35,710 nt of DNA from the NCBI GenBank assembly GCA_014802435.1, contig JAAVCG010000010.1, forward strand, positions 1 through 35,710, in the 5' to 3' direction. Shown here one piece after another: positions 29,875 to 35,710 of the stretch. The notes under the pieces were generated by a model, which was given only the letters and a program-made list of their open reading frames with translations, was not told where the DNA came from and searched no databases. Both the position numbers and the translations under genes were made by a program. The stretch is from Bacteroides sp. (lineage in GTDB: Bacteria; Bacteroidota; Bacteroidia; Bacteroidales; Muribaculaceae). Each line of letters starts with the position of its first letter. Position 1 is the first letter of the stretch.

Positions 29875-29905
29875 TATGGAAAGGCGGATTCCAATCCGCC
29901 GCCAC
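29875..29905 (-). repeat. Family A hairpin repeat
   Basis: Second unit of the direct pair; one base differs from the first (TCCA instead of TCCG in the loop) while the 7-bp stem is unchanged. Confidence 0.85.
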
Positions 29906-29946
29906 AAAAAGGAGTGAAAAATGAAGGGAGAGGGGAGTCAAAAAAA

Positions 29947-29974
29947 TTACTAATTACTAACTACTAATTACTAA
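29947..29974. repeat. TTACTAA heptad tandem repeat overlapping a stop codon
   Basis: Four 7-bp units (TTACTAA, TTACTAA, CTACTAA, TTACTAA). On the minus strand the unit reads TTAGTAA and supplies the TAG stop codon of the alanine dehydrogenase-like gene at 29973-29971. Confidence 0.8.
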
Positions 29975-31140
29975 TTCCCTGAGGCGAGGATATTGAAGTC
30001 AAAATATGGCGCCTGAAGTTCGCGGCTGAGCGATTGGCTGACGCATTTCCCCCAGAAGAGCATCATTGCCGGGCGCATCTGAGATGACATCAGCTGAGGC
30101 GATTGCCAAGCCTCCTTAACGGCCTCGATATTTCCCGTCAGGGCATTGGTCAGAGCCATGGCAGCGGTGCGCGGAACCCGGCAGCCAACGTTGAAATAAC
30201 AGGCGCGGGAGGCTGAGGCCTGAATCTGAGTCGACGTTGAGCGCCCCAGGTTGATGAGCGAGAGGGTGGGGAACGCAGTGCCCGGGCGGTCAGTGAGGTC
30301 AAAAACCAAGGCGCGCTCCTTCATGGAGTCAATGGCGTCAAGCGGGGCCGTGAAGGGACGTCGGGTAGGGGTGACGACGACAATGTCGGCCTCGCGCAGG
30401 GCTGAGCGGAGGACTTTTTCATGGAGCGCGGAGCTAACAGTCTTGTGATTGAGCACCCGTCCGGCCTGGCGCAGCGAGTAGAGGTCGTTGTCAAACATCC
30501 GCACCGTTGCTCCAAGTCCCAGGGCATTATGGGCGGCGGCGATGGCTCCCATCCCCGAGCCGATGATGGTCACTTCGCAGGGAACGATGCCGGTCACTCC
30601 CCCAAGGAGTATACCCTTGCCGTAGACCGGGTCGGTCAGCAGCGCGGAGGCGATGGCCAGCGAGGCGCAACCGTCAATTTCATGGAGAATATCGGCAATG
30701 AGCCGGTGCTTGCCGTCGTTGATAAGGTCGGCGGCCATGACGTTGACTTTTCCTTGCTGAAGGGCCAGGGCATAGTCATGATTCTCAAGCACTGAGCCGC
30801 TGAGAGTTATCAGCAGCGAGCCGCGCCGCAGGGCCTTGGCCTCATAGGGCGAAAGGGGCGCTGCGCTGATGACTATATCGGCGCGGAGGGTCTCGGTCCG
30901 GGAGGTGATTTTTGCCCCGGCGCGGAGATAGGCCGCATCTGAATAATGAATCGGAGCGCCCGCCCCTTCTTCAATCAGGATTTTCAGCCCCAGGTCTGTC
31001 AGCTGGGCTGTGCCTTCCGGGGTCAGCGGAAAGCGGCTCTCGCCAAAGGGGACTCCGGAGGGTAGACCCAGGGAGATTTCGCGTCGTTCAGGCTCGATTT
31101 TAACGGCCTGCTCAAGGGTTATATAGTCAAGAATTATCAT
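29971..31140 (-). CDS. Alanine dehydrogenase / NAD(P) transhydrogenase-alpha family protein
   Basis: 389-aa cytoplasmic NAD-dependent enzyme of the AlaDH/PNT family. The N-terminal half shows the family pattern (GVPFGESRFPLTPEGTAQL, EEGAGAPIHYSDAAYLRAGA), and a Rossmann site is in VTIIGSGMGAIAAAHNALGLGATVRMFD. Alanine dehydrogenase (alanine to pyruvate and ammonia) is the likeliest role, but residues alone do not exclude another family activity. Its ATG overlaps the aroK stop by 4 bp (ATGA), so it is translated from the aroK transcript. The C-terminus ends in a tandem heptad repeat that forms the stop codon. Confidence 0.82.
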   Translation of the reverse strand: MIILDYITLEQAVKIEPERREISLGLPSGVPFGESRFPLTPEGTAQLTDLGLKILIEEGAGAPIHYSDAAYLRAGAKITSRTETLRADIVISAAPLSPYEAKALRRGSLLITLSGSVLENHDYALALQQGKVNVMAADLINDGKHRLIADILHEIDGCASLAIASALLTDPVYGKGILLGGVTGIVPCEVTIIGSGMGAIAAAHNALGLGATVRMFDNDLYSLRQAGRVLNHKTVSSALHEKVLRSALREADIVVVTPTRRPFTAPLDAIDSMKERALVFDLTDRPGTAFPTLSLINLGRSTSTQIQASASRACYFNVGCRVPRTAAMALTNALTGNIEAVKEAWQSPQLMSSQMRPAMMLFWGKCVSQSLSRELQAPYFDFNILASGN

Positions 31141-31664
31141 TTCAGGAATTTTGTTGCGAATTCGGCAGCCGTGATGGTTATCTGGCTTTTGTCTTCAAGG
31201 AGGGTGGCGCAGAACTGAGCCTGCGCGCGTGAATAATAGGGCTTGCGCTCTTCAAGGGCCTTGGTGATGAATCCCATCAGTTCATCGTCAGTCTTTCCGG
31301 CCAGAATCGGGCGCTTGGAGCGATTGCGCTGAAGGCGCTCAAAGAGCCGCGGAAGGGGAGTCGTGAGCCATACGGTCAGCCCCCGCTCGTTCATCAGGTC
31401 CATGTTATTGAAGAAGCAGGGAGTGCCGCCCCCGCAGGCTATCACTACGTCGCTCAGCTGGCTGACCTCATCGAGCATCGCGGCCTCAATCCGCCGGAAG
31501 CCTTCCTCGCCGCGGGTGGCAAAAAGCTCTGTGATTGACGCGTGAAAGCGATTTTCAATGAATTGGTCAAGGTCTATGAAGTCAAGGCCGTGGTTCTTTT
31601 GGAGGGCTCGACCCAGGGTCGATTTTCCGCAGCCCATGTATCCGATGAGAAAAACTGGTTTCAT
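31137..31664 (-). CDS. aroK: Shikimate kinase
   Basis: Phosphorylates shikimate in the pathway to chorismate and aromatic amino acids. The 175-aa protein has Walker A GYMGCGKST (8-16), shikimate-binding DLDQF (31-35), the FRRIE arginine, CGGGTPCF (77-84) and the lid motif RSKRPIL. The start at 31664 is firm because the next Met lies inside the P-loop. The -7 promoter box ends 5 nt before this ATG, so the mRNA is probably leaderless or nearly so. The next gene overlaps by 4 bp. Confidence 0.95.
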   Translation of the reverse strand: MKPVFLIGYMGCGKSTLGRALQKNHGLDFIDLDQFIENRFHASITELFATRGEEGFRRIEAAMLDEVSQLSDVVIACGGGTPCFFNNMDLMNERGLTVWLTTPLPRLFERLQRNRSKRPILAGKTDDELMGFITKALEERKPYYSRAQAQFCATLLEDKSQITITAAEFATKFLK

Positions 31665-31669
31665 AACCG

Positions 31670-31703
31670 CAAATTTATGCTTTTTTTGTGAGATTTTAAC
31701 AAA
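31670..31703 (-). promoter_or_regulatory. aroK promoter
   Basis: On the minus strand TTTG (31703-31700), 22 bp, TAAATTTG (31677-31670). The spacer is slightly long. It overlaps the divergent MFS promoter over 31685-31703. Confidence 0.7.
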
Positions 31704-31717
31704 AATCCCTAACTTTG
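31685..31717 (+). promoter_or_regulatory. MFS transporter gene promoter
   Basis: TTTG (31685-31688), 21 bp, TAACTTTG (31710-31717), a full match. The ATG is at 31731, so the leader is predicted to be under 10 nt. Confidence 0.8.
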
Positions 31718-31730
31718 TGTTGTAAAAAGT

Positions 31731-32885
31731 ATGAAAAGGAGTTTAATTTCACTTGCAATGGCCACTTTTGCCCTCGGAATTGCCGAATTTGGAATGATGG
31801 GAATCCTTGGGGATGTGGCCTCCGGGCTCAATGTCTCCGTGACCCGGGCCGGACATCTTATTTCCGCTTATTCATTGGGAGTTGCCGTCGGTGCCCCCTT
31901 GCTCTTGGTGTTTCGCCGCTTGCCCCTGAAGCGGCTGATGCTCATGTTGGCTTCCGTGATTTTTATAGGCAATCTTCTGGCGGCCGTTTCGGCCGGTTAT
32001 GGGATGCTGCTCGCGGCCCGTTTTATTTCCGGATTGCCTCATGGAGCATTTTTCGGGGCCGGAGCCATTGTTTGCTCGCGCATTGCCTCAGAGGGGGAGG
32101 GTGCCCGCGCCGTCGCCGTGATGGTCGGGGGTATGACCCTGGCCAATCTCTTTGGCGTTCCGTTCGTTACGTTCTTTTCCAATCTCCTCAACTGGCGCTT
32201 TGCCTTCGCCATTGTCGCCCTTATGGGGCTGCTCGCCTTGGGGGCGATGTCGCTCTGGCTGCCTCGCATGGCTCCGCTGCCTGATTCCGGACTCAAGGGG
32301 CAGTTTCGTTTTCTGCGCTCCCGCGGACCTTGGCTCATCTATGCCGGAGTCTTCTTCGGTCAGGCGTCGGTCTATTGCTGGTTCAGTTATGTTGACCCGA
32401 TAATGACGGAGGTTACCGGATTCTCAGCCGGGGCGATGACTTGGGTGATGATGCTTGCCGGCGCCGGAATGGTGATGGGTAACGCCCTGAGCGGCAAGTT
32501 GGCCGACCGTTATGGCGCCGCGCGGGTCAGCGGACTCATCGCCCTGGCGCTCGTCTTCGTGATGACCGGTGTTTATTTTGCGGCTCATCTGAAGGTTTTG
32601 TCGCTTGTCTTGATGACTGTTGCCACTGCCGGACTCTTCGGTATCGGCGGACCGCTCCAGTACCTGATTGTCCGTTACGCCAAGGGTGGAGAGATGCTCG
32701 GCGGCGCCGGAATCCAGATTGCATTCAACGTCAGCAATGCCGTCTCGGCCATGATTGGCGGAGCGGCAATTCATGCGGGTCTCGGGCTCGCTTCGCCGGC
32801 CCTGATCGGGGTGCCGTTTGCGGGTATCGGAGCCTTGGCGCTCTTCCTGCTGGTCCGCTCTGAAAAATCGAAAAAAGATGCGTAA
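31731..32885 (+). CDS. Major facilitator superfamily transporter (AraJ-like exporter)
   Basis: 384-aa inner-membrane protein with about 12 hydrophobic helices. The first helix region (LISLAMATFALGIAEFGMMGILGDVA) matches the drug and sugar efflux group including AraJ, and ARFISGLPHGAFFGAGAIV after helix 4 is typical of that group. Probably a proton-driven exporter; substrate unknown. It has its own promoter and is divergent from aroK. The str operon promoter begins 4 bp after its stop codon. Confidence 0.88.
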   Translation: MKRSLISLAMATFALGIAEFGMMGILGDVASGLNVSVTRAGHLISAYSLGVAVGAPLLLVFRRLPLKRLMLMLASVIFIGNLLAAVSAGYGMLLAARFISGLPHGAFFGAGAIVCSRIASEGEGARAVAVMVGGMTLANLFGVPFVTFFSNLLNWRFAFAIVALMGLLALGAMSLWLPRMAPLPDSGLKGQFRFLRSRGPWLIYAGVFFGQASVYCWFSYVDPIMTEVTGFSAGAMTWVMMLAGAGMVMGNALSGKLADRYGAARVSGLIALALVFVMTGVYFAAHLKVLSLVLMTVATAGLFGIGGPLQYLIVRYAKGGEMLGGAGIQIAFNVSNAVSAMIGGAAIHAGLGLASPALIGVPFAGIGALALFLLVRSEKSKKDA

Positions 32886-32888
32886 AAG

Positions 32889-32920
32889 TTTGGATAATAG
32901 GAAAATAATTCGTACCTTTG
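32889..32920 (+). promoter_or_regulatory. str operon promoter
   Basis: TTTG (32889-32892), 20 bp, TACCTTTG (32913-32920): a full match to the Bacteroidetes pattern. The predicted start near 32925 gives a leader of about 145 nt before rpsL. Confidence 0.85.
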
Positions 32921-32959
32921 CATCGCAAATCAAAGCATAATTACATGCTGACGCGATGC
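32920..32959 (+). promoter_or_regulatory. Stem-loop at the 5' end of the str operon leader
   Basis: GCATCGC (32920-32926) pairs with GCGATGC (32953-32959), and inside it AGCAT (32934-32938) pairs with ATGCT (32945-32949). The outer arm overlaps the end of the -7 box, so its first bases may not be transcribed. A further small hairpin, CATTC AGT GAATG, follows. The role is unknown. Confidence 0.45.
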
Positions 32960-33068
32960 TAACATTCAGTGAATGAGAGCAATGCGCGTGGCGTGTATGG
33001 TGTGGAGAGCCCTGCATGAAATAAACCAAATTATATAAACTAACAGTAATCAACAGCTAAAAACTAAG

Positions 33069-33473
33069 ATGCCTACTATTCAGCAATTAGTACGAAAAGG
33101 CCGCGTGGCTCTGACTGACAAGAGCAAGTCGCCCGCACTGGACAGCTGTCCTCAGCGTCGCGGCGTATGCGTTCGTGTCTACACGACCACCCCTAAAAAA
33201 CCTAATTCGGCAATGCGTAAGGTTGCGCGTGTGCGCCTGACCAACGGCAAGGAAGTCAACAGTTACATCCCGGGCGAAGGTCACAACCTTCAGGAACACA
33301 GCATCGTGCTGGTTCGTGGCGGTCGTGTAAAGGACCTTCCCGGTGTACGTTACCACATTGTACGTGGCACTCTGGATACTCAGGGTGTGAAGGATCGCAC
33401 TCAGCGTCGCTCCAAGTATGGTGCAAAGCGCCCCAAACCCGGTGCAGCTCCCGCCGCTAAAGGTAAGAAATAA
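33069..33473 (+). CDS. rpsL: 30S ribosomal protein S12
   Basis: Small-subunit protein at the decoding centre. The 134-aa sequence is typical: [11 protein letters not shown] at the start, [21 protein letters not shown] and [20 protein letters not shown]. The lysines at both usual streptomycin-resistance sites (PKKPNSA and RVKDLPG) are wild type. First gene of the str operon, with a leader of about 145 nt that contains a stem-loop. Confidence 0.99.
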   Translation: MPTIQQLVRKGRVALTDKSKSPALDSCPQRRGVCVRVYTTTPKKPNSAMRKVARVRLTNGKEVNSYIPGEGHNLQEHSIVLVRGGRVKDLPGVRYHIVRGTLDTQGVKDRTQRRSKYGAKRPKPGAAPAAKGKK

Positions 33474-33677
33474 GGCCTCCTAAACGGTACTAAATCAATC
33501 AAACAAACCGAACAAGAATTAAAAAACAGTCGTTCGTTTCGTTTGGTCGGCTAATCAGAAAAACTATATATCGGTTGAGTAAATCCGGGCGCGAGAGCCC
33601 GGGTTGAAGCAGATGACACGAAAAGTTACAGACAGCCCACCCCGAAATTTGATGACACAAAGCGAAAACCAAGAAAA
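33474..33677 (+). promoter_or_regulatory. Structured rpsL-rpsG spacer
   Basis: A 204-bp gap, unusually long inside a ribosomal operon, with no ORF or TAnnTTTG box. Two stem-loops are visible: 33500-33513 with 33532-33545 (12 of 14 positions pair) and 33582-33590 with 33597-33605 (nine pairs, one G-U, 6-nt loop GCGAGA). Neither is followed by a U-run. In E. coli, S7 regulates the operon by binding the rpsL-rpsG spacer; a similar role here is inference. Confidence 0.5.
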
Positions 33678-34154
33678 ATGAGAAAGGCAAAGCCTAAGAA
33701 GCGGGTAGTTCTGCCCGATCCTATGTTCCATGACGTCAAGGTGACCAAGTTTGTCAATCACCTGATGTATGACGGCAAAAAGAACACCGCATTTACCATT
33801 TTCTACAGCGCTCTTGAGACCGTGAAGTCCAAGATGCCTAACGAGGAGAAAACTGCCCTCGAAATCTGGAAGCAGGCCCTCGATAACATTACTCCCCTGG
33901 TGGAAGTGAAGAGCCGCCGCGTTGGTGGCGCTACCTTCCAGGTGCCCACTGAAATCCGCGCCGACCGCAAGGAGTCTATCTCAATGAAAAACCTCATTAT
34001 CTATGCTCGCAAGCGTGGCGGCAAGACTATGGCCGACAAGCTCGCAGCTGAAATTGTTGATGCTTATAACGAGCAGGGCGGTGCATTCAAGCGCAAGGAA
34101 GACATGCACAAGATGGCTGAAGCCAACCGCGCATTCGCTCACTTCCGTTTCTAA
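33678..34154 (+). CDS. rpsG: 30S ribosomal protein S7
   Basis: Primary 16S rRNA-binding protein that starts assembly of the 30S head. The 158-aa protein matches S7 throughout ([54 protein letters not shown]). Third position is often C or T, as in strongly expressed genes. A structured 204-bp spacer precedes it and fusA follows after 30 bp. Confidence 0.99.
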   Translation: MRKAKPKKRVVLPDPMFHDVKVTKFVNHLMYDGKKNTAFTIFYSALETVKSKMPNEEKTALEIWKQALDNITPLVEVKSRRVGGATFQVPTEIRADRKESISMKNLIIYARKRGGKTMADKLAAEIVDAYNEQGGAFKRKEDMHKMAEANRAFAHFRF

Positions 34155-34184
34155 TCTCTCCAACCCTCAAGAATAAACTCAACA

Positions 34185-35710
34185 ATGGCAAAATCTGACG
34201 AACAGTTGAAATATACCCGCAATATCGGCATTATGGCCCATATTGACGCCGGTAAGACGACTACTTCCGAACGTATCCTTTTCTATACCGGTCTGACCCA
34301 CAAAATCGGTGAGGTTCACGATGGTGCAGCCACCATGGACTGGATGGAACAGGAGCAGGAACGCGGTATCACCATCACCTCCGCTGCTACCACCACCTTC
34401 TGGAAGTACAACAACGAAAAATATAAAATCAACCTTATTGACACTCCGGGACACGTTGACTTCACCGTTGAAGTTGAACGCTCTCTGCGTGTGCTCGACG
34501 GCGCCGTTGCCACTTTCTGCGCAGTAGGCGGCGTTGAACCCCAGTCTGAAACCGTTTGGCGTCAGGCTGATAAGTATAATGTACCCCGTATCGGTTATGT
34601 CAACAAGATGGACCGCAGCGGCGCTAACTTCTTTGAAGTAGTTCGCCAGCTCAAGGACGTCCTCGGCGCTAACCCCTGTCCCATTCAGATTCCTATCGGT
34701 GCTGAAGAAACTTTCAAGGGAGTAGTTGACCTGATCACCATGAAGGCTATCTTCTGGCATGACGAATCAATGGGTGCTGACTACACTCTCGAAGATATCC
34801 CCGCTAACCTTCAGGATGAAGCTGAAGAATGGCGCGACAAGATGCTCGAAAAAATCGCCGAGTTTGACGACGCTATGATGGAAAAATACTTCGACGATCC
34901 CTCTACCATCACCGTTGAAGAAATCAAGCGCGCTCTCCGCAAGGCTACTCTGAGCATGGAAGTCGTTCCGATGATCTGCGGCTCTTCATTCAAGAACAAG
35001 GGTGTGCAGTGTCTGCTCGACAGCGTTTGCGCTTACCTTCCCTCACCCACCGATGCCGGTGCTGTTGAAGGCCACGCCGTTGACGATCCTGACCAGATCA
35101 TCTCTCGCGAACCCTCAAGCGACGCTCCCATGTGTGCCCTCGCATTCAAGATTGCCACTGATCCCTATGTTGGTCGTCTGACCTTCTTCCGCGTCTACTC
35201 CGGCGATGTTGAATCAGGCTCTTACGTCCTCAATAGCCGCTCCGGCAAGAAGGAACGCGTCAGCCGTCTGTTCCAGATGCACTCTAACAAGCAGAACCCC
35301 ATGGAGAAAATCGGCTGCGGCGATATCGGCGCAGGCGTAGGTTTCAAGGATATCCGCACCGGCGACACCCTCTGCGCTGAAGACGCTCCCATCGTGCTCG
35401 AAGCTATGGAATTCCCCGATCCCGTTATCGGTATCGCCGTTGAACCCAAAACTCAGAAAGACCTCGAAAAACTCTCTGTCGGTCTGCAGAAACTCGCTGA
35501 GGAAGACCCCACCTTCCGCGTTGAAACCAACGAAGAAACCGGCCAGACCGTTATCTCCGGTATGGGTGAGCTCCACCTCGACATCATCATTGACCGTCTC
35601 CGTCGCGAATTCAAGGTTGAATGTAACCAGGGCCGTCCGCAGGTAACCTATAAGGAAGCCATCACCAAGCCCGTTGAACTCCGCGAAGTGTTCAAGAAGC
35701 AGACCGGTGG
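34185..35710 (+). CDS. fusA: Elongation factor G (partial, cut by window end)
   Basis: GTPase that moves tRNAs and mRNA through the ribosome during translocation and helps recycle ribosomes. The visible 508 residues begin [20 protein letters not shown], with G1 [11 protein letters not shown]2 [10 protein letters not shown]3 DTPGHVDF and G4 NKMD, then domain II (about 305-400) and domain III ([16 protein letters not shown]). The frame is open to the last base; about 200 further residues are expected outside the window. Third gene of the str operon. Confidence 0.98.
   Translation, partial: MAKSDEQLKYTRNIGIMAHIDAGKTTTSERILFYTGLTHKIGEVHDGAATMDWMEQEQERGITITSAATTTFWKYNNEKYKINLIDTPGHVDFTVEVERSLRVLDGAVATFCAVGGVEPQSETVWRQADKYNVPRIGYVNKMDRSGANFFEVVRQLKDVLGANPCPIQIPIGAEETFKGVVDLITMKAIFWHDESMGADYTLEDIPANLQDEAEEWRDKMLEKIAEFDDAMMEKYFDDPSTITVEEIKRALRKATLSMEVVPMICGSSFKNKGVQCLLDSVCAYLPSPTDAGAVEGHAVDDPDQIISREPSSDAPMCALAFKIATDPYVGRLTFFRVYSGDVESGSYVLNSRSGKKERVSRLFQMHSNKQNPMEKIGCGDIGAGVGFKDIRTGDTLCAEDAPIVLEAMEFPDPVIGIAVEPKTQKDLEKLSVGLQKLAEEDPTFRVETNEETGQTVISGMGELHLDIIIDRLRREFKVECNQGRPQVTYKEAITKPVELREVFKKQTG

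Overview
The window looks like chromosome of a Bacteroidales bacterium, most likely Muribaculaceae-like; the family is an inference. Supporting signs are Bacteroidetes-type promoters (TTTG, about 20 bp, TAnnTTTG) in front of many genes, a type IX secretion sortase (PorU), DUF3078 and DUF4271 proteins, an LptF/G permease followed by ribBA, a hemD-rnpA-yidD run, RNase HI of the viroplasmin-domain type, and an rpsL-rpsG-fusA str operon. Genes are moderately GC-rich, with AT-rich promoters. I saw no tRNA, rRNA, CRISPR array, transposase gene or prophage gene.

Layout. 1-363 is a repeat-filled intergenic region. 364-4685 carries a secreted GH2 beta-galactosidase and recA (both minus). 4686-5534 is an 850-bp gap made almost wholly of small GC-rich hairpin repeats, ending in three 54-bp tandem repeats that touch the stop codon of the next gene. 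5535-10300 (minus) has a class A penicillin-binding protein translationally coupled to a secreted GH16 glucanase. 10471-11787 is a DUF3078 outer-membrane protein. 11781-16003 (minus) is a polysaccharide export set: SLBB export protein, Wzz-like chain-length protein and an M23 peptidase. A 440-bp divergent region (16004-16442) holds two strong promoters and, exactly between them, a large nested palindromic repeat array. 16443-29135 (plus) is a run of ten closely packed genes: lptF/G permease, ribBA, GH20 hexosaminidase, lolD-like ATPase, porU, LOG-family hydrolase, DUF4271, hemD, rnpA, yidD. Then come RNase HI (minus), a short repeat-bearing gap, alanine dehydrogenase-like plus aroK (minus), a divergent MFS exporter, and the str operon, with fusA cut by the window end.

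How the genes fit together. Three secreted glycosidases (GH2, GH16, GH20) point to polysaccharide or host-glycan use. The GH16 and GH20 proteins end in short domains that resemble type IX cargo tails, and porU, the sortase that processes such tails, lies two genes after GH20. PBP1A, the M23 peptidase, LptF/G, LolD-like and the export proteins all concern envelope building. The rest is housekeeping.

The least ordinary material is non-coding: (1) repeat families built from tiny hairpins, often 7-bp stems with 4-nt loops, combined into roughly 115-140-bp inverted-repeat elements and tandem arrays placed right at stop codons; (2) the palindromic T-tract/AGACCA/CTATAG array between the export and lptF promoters; (3) two promoters whose -7 box lies only 5 nt from the start codon, suggesting leaderless mRNAs; (4) structured leader and spacer RNA in the str operon. 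None of these proves a new system, and each needs genome-wide comparison that cannot be done here.
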